Of a stretch of 64,000 bases of DNA, positions 50,613-61,306 are shown piece after piece. The translations under genes were made by a program, and so were the position numbers. The stretch lies in assembly GCA_024636955.1 (NCBI GenBank), contig JAGXGB010000011.1, positions 1 to 64,000 on the forward strand. The letters run 5' to 3'. The first letter of the stretch is position 1, and each line of letters begins with the position of its first letter. The stretch is from Bacteroidales bacterium. Its GTDB lineage: Bacteria; Bacteroidota; Bacteroidia; Bacteroidales; Lentimicrobiaceae. The notes below the pieces were generated by a model. It did not search any database, was not told where the DNA came from, and saw only the letters and a program-made list of their open reading frames with translations.

Positions 50613-50742
50613 TGTTTTAATTAATCTAAAAATCTGGCTACAGAAAAATTTTGAAGTGTTTTAATTAATCTAACACTCTGGCTACAGAAAAATTTTGAAG
50701 TGTTTCAATTAATGTAGCACTCTGATTACAGAAAGATTTTTC
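50611..50742. repeat. 44-bp tandem repeat, 3 copies
   Basis: AGTGTTTTAATTAATCTAAAAATCTGGCTACAGAAAAATTTTGA and two variants at 50655 and 50699; first copy starts inside the upstream stop codon. Confidence 0.95.
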
Positions 50743-50825
50743 TTTATAGTAAGAAGCAGCTAACATCATTAACATTGAGTAGCTATTATTATTCTTGTTA
50801 AAGCCTTAAAATTAACTTACGGCTT

Positions 50826-51824
50826 CTATTGGACTTCCAAAGGAAACCCTTCGCTTGACCAGTTTTTTAATTCACCATTGTTGTCATAAATGATATATAC
50901 TTCTATATCACTACGCGATTTGATGAAATCTCTTGTTTTTTCAAGTCCCATTACCATAAACGCTGTTGCATAAGCATCAGCTGTCATGCAGTCGTCTGCT
51001 AACACTGAAACGCTTAAAACAGAATGCTGAACGGGGAAACCTGTTTTAGGATCGATAGTATGTGAATATTTCTGTCCATCTTCAAGAAAGAATTTCCTGT
51101 AGTTGCCGCTTGTAGCAAGTGCCTTGTTGTTTAACTGCACAATGGTTTGTATGGTACGTTCACTGTCTGCACTTTCTGCAGGCTTCTCAATTGCAACGTT
51201 CCATGAAGTATTATCAGGTTTCATTCCTTTGGCTAATACTTCACCCCCCACATCGATTAGGTAATTCTCAATACCTTTATCCTGAAAGTATTTACCAATA
51301 ACGTCACAGGTGAAGCCTTGGGCAATTGCATTATAATCTATCATTATTGCCGGAACTTCTTTAATTAATCGACCGTCAATTAATTTAATTTTCTTATAAC
51401 CAACCAAAGGAAGCAAACTGTCAATCATTGCTGAATCTACCTTACTGCGCCCGGTAAAGCCCCAACCCCACACATTTACCAATGGCATTACAGTAATATC
51501 AAAAGCGCCATCTGTTTCCTTTGATATTTCCATAGCTTTATTAAAAACCACTTCAAATATTGAGTCAGCCTCTACTGTACTGTCGTTTCTGTTGAACTTT
51601 GATATCACAGATTCTTCAGCATAAACGGAAGCCGACAAATCAAAATTCCTGAATAGGCTGTCGAGTTGCATACTGAAATCCCGCATAGCGGCATCATAGT
51701 AAGTGATGGCATAATAGGTCCCTTGAGCTTTGCCAGAAATCTTTATTGGCGCAAGTTCTGCGTTACTGCAAGAAGCGAGCACCAGCAATAACAAGAATAA
51801 CCTGGCATTAACCACCAAAGTCAT
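50826..51824 (-). CDS. apbE: FAD:protein FMN transferase
   Basis: Lipobox [73 protein letters not shown]. Confidence 0.95.
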   Translation of the reverse strand: MTLVVNARLFLLLLVLASCSNAELAPIKISGKAQGTYYAITYYDAAMRDFSMQLDSLFRNFDLSASVYAEESVISKFNRNDSTVEADSIFEVVFNKAMEISKETDGAFDITVMPLVNVWGWGFTGRSKVDSAMIDSLLPLVGYKKIKLIDGRLIKEVPAIMIDYNAIAQGFTCDVIGKYFQDKGIENYLIDVGGEVLAKGMKPDNTSWNVAIEKPAESADSERTIQTIVQLNNKALATSGNYRKFFLEDGQKYSHTIDPKTGFPVQHSVLSVSVLADDCMTADAYATAFMVMGLEKTRDFIKSRSDIEVYIIYDNNGELKNWSSEGFPLEVQ

Positions 51825-53052
51825 CGTAAGCAATGTTTTCTTTAGGAACACCAAGATTATCAAGCATTTTAAATACTGCTGCATTCATCATTGGCGGTCC
51901 GCAGAGATAGTATTCTATATCCTCTGGTTCTGAATGTTTGCTAAGATAATGGTCTAGCACAACCTGATGGATAAAGCCTACATAGCCTTCCCAGTTATCT
52001 TCAGGAAGTGGCTCAGATAGTGCTAAGTTAAATTTAAAATTAGGGAAATCTTTTTCAATTGCCCTGAAGTCTTCTTCGTAAAATACTTCTCTTAAAGACC
52101 TTGCACCATACCAATATGATACCTTACGATTAGACTTCTCAGTATGAAACAAATGGAAAATATGTGAGCGGAGAGGCGCCATACCTGCTCCACCACCAAT
52201 ATAGATCATTTCCTTATCAGTTTTCTTGATATGGAATTCGCCATATGGACCTGATACCATTACTTTGTCACCAGGTTTTCTTGAGAAGATGAATGATGAA
52301 CATATACCGGGGTTAACATTCATAAATGCGTTCTTTGCCCTGTCCCATGGTGGTGTAGCTATACGTATATTCAGCATCACAATATTACCCTCAGCAGGGT
52401 GGTTGGCCATTGAATAAGCACGATAGATAGGCTCAGGATTCTTCATTTTTAAATCCCAGATTTTAAGCTTATCCCAATCTTCTTTGAACTTGTCTTCGAT
52501 AATCATGTCTTTGAAGTCCACATCAATTTGCGGCACATCAATCTGAATATATCCTCCTGAATCAAAATCAAGGGCTTCACCTTCAGGTAATCGAACAACG
52601 AATTCTTTAATGAACGTAGCAACATTCTTATTGCTGACCACTTCACATTCCCATTTTTTAATACCGAATATTTCTTTGGGGATGCCAATTTTTAGGTCGC
52701 CTCTTACTTTAACCTGACAACCCAGGCGCCAGTTATTTTGTTGCTCTTTTCTTGTGAAGTAAACCTGTTCAGTAGGCAAAATATCCCCTGCTCCTTCAAA
52801 CACCTGGCATTTGCACATAGCACATGTACCACCTCCGCCACAAGCTGATGGAAGATAGATCTTTTCATCTGCCAAAGTTGACAGCAATGTAGAACCCGGC
52901 TGCACCTCAAGTTCAGTTTCATCATTGATTAGTATCTTAACCTTACCTGCCGGTGTTAGCTTTGCACGAACATACAACAGCACTCCCACCAAAATGAGTA
53001 TAATGACAAGAAAGACCGCGATACTTATAAGAATTATTACACCTGTTCCCAT
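51808..53052 (-). CDS. nqrF: Na+-translocating NADH:quinone reductase subunit F
   Basis: 2Fe-2S motif [45 protein letters not shown]. Confidence 0.97.
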   Translation of the reverse strand: MGTGVIILISIAVFLVIILILVGVLLYVRAKLTPAGKVKILINDETELEVQPGSTLLSTLADEKIYLPSACGGGGTCAMCKCQVFEGAGDILPTEQVYFTRKEQQNNWRLGCQVKVRGDLKIGIPKEIFGIKKWECEVVSNKNVATFIKEFVVRLPEGEALDFDSGGYIQIDVPQIDVDFKDMIIEDKFKEDWDKLKIWDLKMKNPEPIYRAYSMANHPAEGNIVMLNIRIATPPWDRAKNAFMNVNPGICSSFIFSRKPGDKVMVSGPYGEFHIKKTDKEMIYIGGGAGMAPLRSHIFHLFHTEKSNRKVSYWYGARSLREVFYEEDFRAIEKDFPNFKFNLALSEPLPEDNWEGYVGFIHQVVLDHYLSKHSEPEDIEYYLCGPPMMNAAVFKMLDNLGVPKENIAYDDFGG

Positions 53053-53084
53053 ATTAATATACTTTCTTTAAGACAAACAAATTA

Positions 53085-53702
53085 TTACAGTTTTATGCCT
53101 ATAAAACTCATAAAAGCAATAGCCATCAAACCGGTTATTATAAAAGTTATTCCAAGGCCGCGTAGAGGCGCAGGAACATTTGAGTACCTGATTTTCTCCC
53201 TGATAGCAGCAATAGAAACAATAGCTATCCACCATCCAACACCACTTCCTAAACCGAACGATGTAGCTTCAGCTATTGTTCCGTAGTCACGTTCCTGCAT
53301 GAAAAGTGAACCTCCTAAAATAGCGCAGTTAACAGCAATTAACGGAAGGAAAATTCCTAATGAAGCATATAATGTTGGTGAAAACTTCTCAATTATCATT
53401 TCAACTAGTTGAACCATTGCAGCAATAACAGCAATAAACATGATAAAACTCAGGAAGCTAAGATCGACAGCAGCAAATTCACCTCCCATCCATGATAATG
53501 CTCCCTTTCGCAATAGGTAATTATTGATAAGATAATTTACAGGCACGGTAACACCAAGCACGAATATAACCGCTAATCCGAGTCCGTTTGAGGTCTTTAC
53601 AGTTTTTGATACTGCCAGGTATGAACACATACCAAGGAAATAGGCAAATACCATATTGTCGATGAAAATCGACTTGATAAATATATTTATAAGGTTTTCC
53701 AT
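53085..53702 (-). CDS. nqrE: Na+-NQR subunit E
   Basis: [38 protein letters not shown]; operon context. Confidence 0.96.
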   Translation of the reverse strand: MENLINIFIKSIFIDNMVFAYFLGMCSYLAVSKTVKTSNGLGLAVIFVLGVTVPVNYLINNYLLRKGALSWMGGEFAAVDLSFLSFIMFIAVIAAMVQLVEMIIEKFSPTLYASLGIFLPLIAVNCAILGGSLFMQERDYGTIAEATSFGLGSGVGWWIAIVSIAAIREKIRYSNVPAPLRGLGITFIITGLMAIAFMSFIGIKL

Positions 53703-53716
53703 AGCAAGTGTTCGAT

Positions 53717-54370
53717 TTATGATTTATCAACAAGATCAGGATTTTTAGCTCGCTGCACCCATATAATAATTCCCACAATTATCAGAGCCATTGGAGGAAG
53801 TATCATAAAGCCATTATTGGCATATCCGGCTTCATAGAATGATGCAGGAATAATTGTAACTCCATATAAGGTACCTGAACCAAATAACTCTCTGAAAAAG
53901 GCTACAACAATCAATATTATCCCATAACCAACGCCATTACCAATTCCATCGAGTAATGAAGGCCAAGGCTTGTTTTGCATTGCAAAAGCTTCAAGGCGAC
54001 CCATAACAATACAGTTGGTGATGATCAATCCAACAAATACCGATAATTGCTTACTTACATCATATACATAAGCTTTAAGGATCTGGTCAACCAAAATAAC
54101 TAATGAAGCAATAATTACCAATTCAACTATGATTCTGATTCTGGGTGGTATGGTGTTCCTAAGAAGTGAAACTATTAAATTGGAGGCTGCAACAACTGCG
54201 ACAACAGAAACCGCCATTACGAAAGCCGGCTCCAATTTAGCCGTAACCGCCAGTGCTGAGCAGATACCAAGTACCTGTATAGTAATTGGATTATCTTTAT
54301 TTAAGGGAGCGGTCAGCAACTTTCTGTTCCTGGCCGAGAATAATGGTTCTCTTACTTTATCAACTTTCAT
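53717..54370 (-). CDS. nqrD: Na+-NQR subunit D
   Basis: [46 protein letters not shown]. Confidence 0.96.
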   Translation of the reverse strand: MKVDKVREPLFSARNRKLLTAPLNKDNPITIQVLGICSALAVTAKLEPAFVMAVSVVAVVAASNLIVSLLRNTIPPRIRIIVELVIIASLVILVDQILKAYVYDVSKQLSVFVGLIITNCIVMGRLEAFAMQNKPWPSLLDGIGNGVGYGIILIVVAFFRELFGSGTLYGVTIIPASFYEAGYANNGFMILPPMALIIVGIIIWVQRAKNPDLVDKS

Positions 54371-55125
54371 TTCCTGCGGTTTTTAATGTAAGTAATATAG
54401 TTTGACAGGTTATTTTGAATCATGTTTGAAACACCATCACTGGTTATAGTACCACCTGAAATGGCATCTACACCGTGTGCGGGATCAATGTTTGAGTTTG
54501 CAACTCCACCTTTAACTACAAGTATTGAGGTGAACTCACCTTCATCACTTAGTATCTGTTTACCAGGGAACTGATCTTCAAACACCGGAAGTGAAATTTC
54601 AGCACCTAAACCCGGAGTTTCACCCTTATGGTCAAAAGTAACACCCTCAATTGTTTTGAGATCGCTCTTTAAAGCCATGTTACCCCATACAGGCCCCCAA
54701 AGTCCTGTTCCTTCAAGAGGAATAATGTATAAGGTATCAGTGCCTACAACAGCCACGAAAAGTGGGAACACAGGTTTTAAGTTAGTTTTTCCCTGAATTG
54801 CCTGCTGTTTGATTTTTAACTGGCCGCGCAAATCAATTTCAAATGCCCTGATGTCACCTTTAGTGAATTGACCGTCTTCATATACACCAATTTCTTCACC
54901 TTCCTGGTTAATGACGATTTCTCTCACAATATGCTCATCATACACTTTCTCAGCATTAGCTGTTGTTGATTCAATATTGGCTGACTTTAAAATATCCTGT
55001 ATCTTCTCAACCTTAACATTTCTTTGTTGTGCCGGCTGTAATAGTAAGGCTGCAGCAGACAGTATAGCTGCCACAAGAATTACCATTATGCCTGCATACT
55101 TGAATATATAACTGTTACTGAACAT
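54367..55125 (-). CDS. nqrC: Na+-NQR subunit C
   Basis: [37 protein letters not shown]; flavinylation-type motif [13 protein letters not shown]. Confidence 0.96.
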   Translation of the reverse strand: MFSNSYIFKYAGIMVILVAAILSAAALLLQPAQQRNVKVEKIQDILKSANIESTTANAEKVYDEHIVREIVINQEGEEIGVYEDGQFTKGDIRAFEIDLRGQLKIKQQAIQGKTNLKPVFPLFVAVVGTDTLYIIPLEGTGLWGPVWGNMALKSDLKTIEGVTFDHKGETPGLGAEISLPVFEDQFPGKQILSDEGEFTSILVVKGGVANSNIDPAHGVDAISGGTITSDGVSNMIQNNLSNYITYIKNRRK

Positions 55126-55158
55126 CTTCTTCCTTGTTTTAAAATTATTACGAAGTAA

Positions 55159-56340
55159 TTATACAGCTCCAAGCTTGGCCTGCAATTCAGGATTTTTCTT
55201 AACCCTTTTTAGCCTTTTCTTGATATTTGATTCAACAACGTAGTGATCAATTAATGGTGCAAACACGTTCATAAGAAGTATTGCAAGCATCATTCCTTCA
55301 GGATAAGCAGGGTTAAACACTCTGATTAATACAGCAAAAACTCCTACAAAGAATCCAAAGTAAATCTTACCTGTGTTAGTTTGCGATGCTGTAACAGGGT
55401 CAGTGGCCATAAATACTGTTCCAAAAGCAAAACCTCCTATTATAAGATGATAGTAGAATGGAACATCCATATACGCATTCAGCCCTATGAGGTTAAATAC
55501 CAAGCCCATGAAAATACCGCCAACAACTACTGATAACATAATACGCCAACTGCCTGTACCGGTTACTAAAAGTATAAGTGCACCTATTAGTATTGCAAAT
55601 GTTGATGTTTCACCTATTGATCCCGGCATAAAGCCGAAGAACATGTCAGAGATAGAGTGTGTGAAATTGACACTTGGGTTACTTGTGCCCAGGGCTGCTT
55701 CAGCAAGTGGAGTAGCACCTGAGTAAGTATCAGCTTTTTCAGCAATCCAAACTTTGTCGCCCGACATTTCACCGGGATATGCAAAGAACAGAAACGCCCT
55801 GGCTGTTAAGGCAGGATTTAATATGTTCATACCCGTTCCGCCAAAAACTTCTTTGCCAATAATTACAGCAAAAGCAGTTGATACAGCAACCATCCAAAGT
55901 GGAGTATCAGGAGGAAGTATTAGGGGAATAAGCATTCCGCTAACAAGGAATCCTTCATTAACTTCATGATGCCTGTACTGTGCAAATGCAAACTCGATGC
56001 CTAAACCAACAACATAGGATACCACAACTATTGGAAGTACCTTCCATAAGCCAAACACTACTTTATCCCAGAAATCTACATCAATGGCATGTGATAGAAA
56101 GTGTTGATGGCCAACATTCCATATACCAAACATCAGAGCAGGGATCATAGCTATGACCACTACGCTCATGGTACGTTTCATGTCAATATTGTCCCTTATA
56201 TGACTACCGCTCTTGGTAGTATGTGAAGGAACAAATAAAAAGGTTTCAAAAGCATCAAAAGTGGATTGAAGTTTTTCATACTTCCCCCCCTTTTCAAACT
56301 GTGGTTTAATGTTATCAAGGAATCTTCTTAGTGATCTCAT
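55159..56340 (-). CDS. nqrB: Na+-NQR subunit B
   Basis: TALTARAFLFFAYPGEMSGDKVW; YSGATPLAEAALG flavinylation motif. Confidence 0.96.
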   Translation of the reverse strand: MRSLRRFLDNIKPQFEKGGKYEKLQSTFDAFETFLFVPSHTTKSGSHIRDNIDMKRTMSVVVIAMIPALMFGIWNVGHQHFLSHAIDVDFWDKVVFGLWKVLPIVVVSYVVGLGIEFAFAQYRHHEVNEGFLVSGMLIPLILPPDTPLWMVAVSTAFAVIIGKEVFGGTGMNILNPALTARAFLFFAYPGEMSGDKVWIAEKADTYSGATPLAEAALGTSNPSVNFTHSISDMFFGFMPGSIGETSTFAILIGALILLVTGTGSWRIMLSVVVGGIFMGLVFNLIGLNAYMDVPFYYHLIIGGFAFGTVFMATDPVTASQTNTGKIYFGFFVGVFAVLIRVFNPAYPEGMMLAILLMNVFAPLIDHYVVESNIKKRLKRVKKNPELQAKLGAV

Positions 56341-56366
56341 CCGTGAATTCTTTATTATAATGTGAA

Positions 56367-57713
56367 TTAATTCATTTCTTTACGCATAATCTCAAGTCCC
56401 TTGCGTATCAAGGCCTGAATATTGGTCTTTGAAGTATCAACGAATTCTACCAATGCAAAATCCTCTGGTTCAACTTCATATATTCCAAGGTTCTCCATCA
56501 GGTCAATATCCTCAAAAATAATGGACTTGATAAGTTGAAGTGGCAGAACATCCATAGGAAACACTTCTTCAAATTTCCCTGTCATAACAAATGCACGTTC
56601 ACCACCATGTAGGTTGGTATCCATAACGTATGACTTGCCGGGAGTTAAAAATGAAGGGTATGAGCGCGAGGTGCTGAACTTGCCAAAACCAGGTAATGCC
56701 CAACCTAAGAACTCACTGTAATTGCCTTCAGGAATTACAGTAACCATATTATCGTAGAAACCCAAGAAGTTGTCGGGCCTTATAGCAGTTCCTGTCAATA
56801 CATTGCCTGATATATACCGGAGCTCTGCATTTGACACATTTGACTCTACCATTTTCTTTATGCAACCGCCTCTGATAGTCTTAAAGTATCGTGGTTTCAA
56901 AACTTCTGAACCTGCCAATGCTATAACAACTTCAGGGTTAATAACACCTTTTTTGAACAAATAACCAATAGTAGCCACATCCTGAACATTAACCGTCCAA
57001 ACGATATCACCTTTATTTATTGGGCTAATATGATGTATTTGTATACCAACATTTCCTGCAGGATGAGGACCTTTAAAGGTAGTGATCTCAACATTCTTTG
57101 CATTCAGGAATTCAGGAGCAGTGGTTGTGTCACTAATGTTAAGATGCACCTTGCCGGTAGTCAGACCCTTCAACACATTTAATCCTGTTTGAAAGTCATC
57201 ACCTCTACCATTAATTATAAAATCATAATCGGGAGCAAGAGGCGCTGAACCAAATGCCGAAATGAATATTGCTTTGGGTGAAATGTCAGGATTTGCAATT
57301 ACATTGTAAGGCCTCTGCTTAATCAGAGTCCATAAACCGCTCTTTAACAACTTTCCGGTTATTTGTTCCTTTGTTAGCGATTCAGGATTTGCTGGCTCAA
57401 AGTCTATTTGCTTATTAAAGCTATCGGGTTCCATTCTGATCTCAAGCAATACTCTTTTATCTCCCCTTTTTAATTCAAGCACTCTACCGCTGTGTGGAGC
57501 GGTGAACACAATGTTCTCCCTGTACTTGTCAAAGAAAATAGGAGTTCCAGCCTCAACCATGTCACCTTCCTTAACAAGCATCTTTGGGAAGACACCTATA
57601 AAGTCAGTTGGTTTGATAGCAAAAATCTGTGGTTGAATAACTGATATGGTCTTTTCAGCTGCTCCTATAAGCTTTATATCTAAACCTTTGGTAATCTTAA
57701 TTGTCTTAGGCAT
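56367..57713 (-). CDS. nqrA: Na+-NQR subunit A
   Basis: IKITKGLDIKLIGAAEKTI; FIGVFPKMLVKEGDMVEAGTPIFFDK; operon context. Confidence 0.96.
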   Translation of the reverse strand: MPKTIKITKGLDIKLIGAAEKTISVIQPQIFAIKPTDFIGVFPKMLVKEGDMVEAGTPIFFDKYRENIVFTAPHSGRVLELKRGDKRVLLEIRMEPDSFNKQIDFEPANPESLTKEQITGKLLKSGLWTLIKQRPYNVIANPDISPKAIFISAFGSAPLAPDYDFIINGRGDDFQTGLNVLKGLTTGKVHLNISDTTTAPEFLNAKNVEITTFKGPHPAGNVGIQIHHISPINKGDIVWTVNVQDVATIGYLFKKGVINPEVVIALAGSEVLKPRYFKTIRGGCIKKMVESNVSNAELRYISGNVLTGTAIRPDNFLGFYDNMVTVIPEGNYSEFLGWALPGFGKFSTSRSYPSFLTPGKSYVMDTNLHGGERAFVMTGKFEEVFPMDVLPLQLIKSIIFEDIDLMENLGIYEVEPEDFALVEFVDTSKTNIQALIRKGLEIMRKEMN

Positions 57714-57905
57714 AGTTTATGTTTATCAGGCTTTCATAAAATTAAAAGAGAGGCAAAATTAGTGTTTTTCTGTTAACAATATATGCAATTATGCAAACTT
57801 GTGCATACATATTTGTCAGCACTATACTTTTAATGGTAATCCTTACCTTTGTGGCAACATTTTTGCTTTAACATGCACGTTATTACTATTGTTCATAAAT
57901 TAACA

Positions 57906-59192
57906 ATGAAGAATTACATTATAAATTTCAAAGCAGTTATCGTCCTCATATCCCTGCTAATAACCATTCCATCGTATACGCAGGTGTTTGAAGACAGGAC
58001 TTTTAATCCCAATATTCACACAGTGCTTTTATATCGCACCGGTGCAGAGTTGTCGCCACCAGTAATAAATTTCAATTCAGGTGAGCAACTAACATTATCA
58101 TTCGATGATCTGGCTGCAGGTTACAATTCCTGGCAATATACCTTTATTCATTGCAATGCTGACTGGACTCCCACCGATCTTTGGCAGAATGAGTACCTCA
58201 ATGGATACACTGATGATTACATCAGGGATTATACTTCTTCTTTCAACACGCTCCAGCCGTATACCAATTATAGTATTCAGATTCCTAATGAGAACATCAG
58301 TTTCAGGATACCTGGTAATTATATACTCAAAGTATATCCCGAAGGGGAACCTGATAATCCGGCATTTACACGTAAAATACTGGTACTCGAGCGCAGAGTG
58401 GCAATAAACGCTCATGTAAGGCCTTCTTCGCTTATTGAAGAACGATTCACCCATCAGGAGGTTGCTTTTTCCATTATCAACCAAAATTATACCATCAATG
58501 AGCCATACCGTCAATTGAAAGTTGTTGTTCTTCAAAACATGCGATGGGATATTGCCAAGTATAACATTGCACCTCTTATGCTGCGTGATGGAGAAATTGA
58601 CTATCAATACACTGACGGGACCATTTCATTTGAAGGTGGCGATGAATTTCGATACTTCGATATAAAGAGTCTGCGTTATAATTCTGAACGGGTTAGAGCA
58701 ATTGAAATGAGAAACAACATGTATTTTGTTGATCTTATGCATGACCGGCCAAGAGCCTTCCGTCCATATATTACTGAACAGGATATCAATGGCAAATTCC
58801 TGATTAAAAGCGATGATGCTAACGACTCTTCAAATGAAGCCGAATACGCTTGGGTAAACTTCTTTATTCCTTTTGAATTACCTTTTCCTGATGGCAATAT
58901 GTTTGTAACAGGAGGTTTCAATAACTGGAAAACCGACAGTTCAGTAACACCTGAAAGAGGAAGGATGAAATACAACTATGCGCGTCAGGGTTATGAAGCA
59001 AGGGTTTTATTAAAACAGGGTTACTACAATTATCTTTATGCCTTTGCGGATAATAAAACAGGCAGCATCGATCTTGCCCAGGCTGAAGGTAATCATGCAG
59101 AAACTGGGAACAGCTATACAATATTAGTTTACTACCGCGAACAAGGTGACCGCTTCGACAAGCTCATTGCTGTGGAAATCCTGGAAAGATAA
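57906..59192 (+). CDS. DUF5103 / type IX secretion system plug-like protein
   Basis: Signal peptide; NPNIHTVLLYRTGAELSPPVINFNSGEQLTLSFDDLAAGYNSWQYTFIHCNADWTPTDLWQNEYLNGY; ATG at 57906 preferred. Confidence 0.85.
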   Translation: MKNYIINFKAVIVLISLLITIPSYTQVFEDRTFNPNIHTVLLYRTGAELSPPVINFNSGEQLTLSFDDLAAGYNSWQYTFIHCNADWTPTDLWQNEYLNGYTDDYIRDYTSSFNTLQPYTNYSIQIPNENISFRIPGNYILKVYPEGEPDNPAFTRKILVLERRVAINAHVRPSSLIEERFTHQEVAFSIINQNYTINEPYRQLKVVVLQNMRWDIAKYNIAPLMLRDGEIDYQYTDGTISFEGGDEFRYFDIKSLRYNSERVRAIEMRNNMYFVDLMHDRPRAFRPYITEQDINGKFLIKSDDANDSSNEAEYAWVNFFIPFELPFPDGNMFVTGGFNNWKTDSSVTPERGRMKYNYARQGYEARVLLKQGYYNYLYAFADNKTGSIDLAQAEGNHAETGNSYTILVYYREQGDRFDKLIAVEILER

Positions 59193-59311
59193 AAACAACC
59201 TTACACGTAATATTATATGCCTTGATTGTTTTTTTGCCATGCTTCTGCATTCATGCATGAACAGGATAAAAAAAACACGTAAGTTTGAATCCTCAATAAA
59301 CGAAGTTTTCA

Positions 59312-61306
59312 ATGGATAATTTTATTGTTTCAGCTCGTAAATACCGACCTGCTACTTTTGCAACCGTAGTAGGGCAGTCGGCTATTACCAATACTCTAAA
59401 AAACGCAATAAAAAATCAGCAAATTGCTCAGGCTTTTCTTTTCACCGGCCCTCGTGGAGTTGGTAAAACCACCTGTGCACGTATCATGGCCAAAACCATA
59501 AACTGCGAAGCAATTACTGACGATGGCGAAGCATGTGATACCTGTACTTCATGCTTATCATTTAATCGTTCTGCTTCCTTTAATATATTTGAACTTGATG
59601 CAGCTTCAAACAATACTGTTGAAGATATAAGGAACCTTGTTGATCAGGTGCGAATTCCTCCGCAAAATGGATATAAAGTTTATATAGTTGATGAGGTGCA
59701 CATGTTATCACAATCTGCCTTCAACGCATTCCTGAAAACCCTTGAAGAGCCACCGCCATATGCAAAGTTCATCCTGGCTACTACTGAAAAGCATAAGATA
59801 TTGCCAACTATCCTCTCGCGTTGCCAGATCTTTGATTTCCGAAGGATAAGTGTTGATGATATAGCCCATCATTTGCAGTATGTTGCAACCAGTGAAAATA
59901 TTGAAGCCGAACCTCAGGCACTTCATATCATTGCTCAGAAAGCCGATGGAGGATTGCGCGATGCCCTCTCAATGTTCGACCAGCTTGTTAGTTTCGCTGG
60001 TAATAATCTTACCTACAAGCAGGTTATTGAGAATCTTAATGTGCTCGATTATGAATACTACTTTAAGATCACTGACCATATTCTTGAAGGAGATATCAGT
60101 AACACACTTCTTACCATCAATGAAATTATTGAAAACGGTTTTGAAGGTCAGCACTTTATTACCGGCTTAGGCCAACATTTGCGTAATCTTTTAGTTAGCA
60201 AGGATCAAGTTACGCTTCAATTGCTGGAAACAAGTAATGCTATTCGCGATCAATATTATCACCAATCCCTCAAATGCTCAGTTCCGTTCCTTTTACAGTC
60301 TCTCGAAATAACCAACGAATGCGATATCAACTATAAAACCAGCAACAATAAGAAATTGCATGTTGAAATTGCACTTATGCAGTTATGCCGCTTATCAATG
60401 CCTGAATTCACATCAGGTAATCCTGTAACAAACCCTGCAGCTAACTCAACTTCAGCAACTGCAGGCAGTTCTGCATCTTCTGCAACCAGAAACACTTCGA
60501 CTTCCAATCCTACTTCACAAACTGCGGCTTCCCAGCTCGCTGGAAATACTTCAACTTCTAATCCTACTGCAACAGATAAATCTCCTCAGTCTGATTCAAA
60601 TAAACCAACTTCAAAGCCTGCTCCACAGTCTGACTCTAATGCTTCTGCATCCTCGTCTACTCCATCTGCTGGCACTGCCAGTGCTGGAGCACCAAGTCCC
60701 ATTGAACCAGTAGTAGCAGCTAAACCAACTACTTCCAAACCATCAGCACCTCCTGCCAGTAATCAAATAGCAAGTACTGGTCAGTCTGAAAACAGCACTG
60801 AAAAACAACCTGCCAACACAACACCCCCTTCATTAACAGGCATGAACTTCGCAAGTCTGATGTCGGGCAAGAAAGATAAAAAAGAGAAAACTCAGGAGGG
60901 AGAAGAGGAGGAAATTCCCGGAGAGTCGTATGGCAATGAGCACGTTTCAATCAGTGAAGTGCTGAAGGGGTGGCCTGTAATGGCAGAAAAACTGGCAGGC
61001 GAACGTCCCTTACTGCACAGCACTCTTCTTTGGAAAACACCCCAACTGCTTGATAATTACGTTATCAGCATCAGCATTGAGAACCCGCTTCAATATGATG
61101 AGATCTCTAAGTACAAAAATGAAATAACCCTATTCCTGCGTAAGGAACTGAAGAATGATGCAGTATCAATCACAACCGAATTGATAGAAGGTGTTCAGCA
61201 AACACGGAGGCCTTACACCGACAATGAAAAGTTTGACTTTATTGCCGACAAAGCGCCTGTTCTGAAAATTATGAAAGATCAATTAGGATTGGAACTGGAT
61301 ATGTAA
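59312..61306 (+). CDS. dnaX: DNA polymerase III subunit gamma/tau
   Basis: SARKYRPATFATVVGQSAITNTLKNAI; FTGPRGVGKTTCARI; VYIVDEVHMLSQSAFNAFLKTLEEPP; Ser/Thr/Pro/Ala-rich linker. Confidence 0.97.
   Translation: MDNFIVSARKYRPATFATVVGQSAITNTLKNAIKNQQIAQAFLFTGPRGVGKTTCARIMAKTINCEAITDDGEACDTCTSCLSFNRSASFNIFELDAASNNTVEDIRNLVDQVRIPPQNGYKVYIVDEVHMLSQSAFNAFLKTLEEPPPYAKFILATTEKHKILPTILSRCQIFDFRRISVDDIAHHLQYVATSENIEAEPQALHIIAQKADGGLRDALSMFDQLVSFAGNNLTYKQVIENLNVLDYEYYFKITDHILEGDISNTLLTINEIIENGFEGQHFITGLGQHLRNLLVSKDQVTLQLLETSNAIRDQYYHQSLKCSVPFLLQSLEITNECDINYKTSNNKKLHVEIALMQLCRLSMPEFTSGNPVTNPAANSTSATAGSSASSATRNTSTSNPTSQTAASQLAGNTSTSNPTATDKSPQSDSNKPTSKPAPQSDSNASASSSTPSAGTASAGAPSPIEPVVAAKPTTSKPSAPPASNQIASTGQSENSTEKQPANTTPPSLTGMNFASLMSGKKDKKEKTQEGEEEEIPGESYGNEHVSISEVLKGWPVMAEKLAGERPLLHSTLLWKTPQLLDNYVISISIENPLQYDEISKYKNEITLFLRKELKNDAVSITTELIEGVQQTRRPYTDNEKFDFIADKAPVLKIMKDQLGLELDM

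Noticed and set aside
58098-58607. 169-aa ORF antisense to the DUF5103 gene
   Set aside because: Shadow ORF; no domain and the opposite strand encodes a conserved protein.
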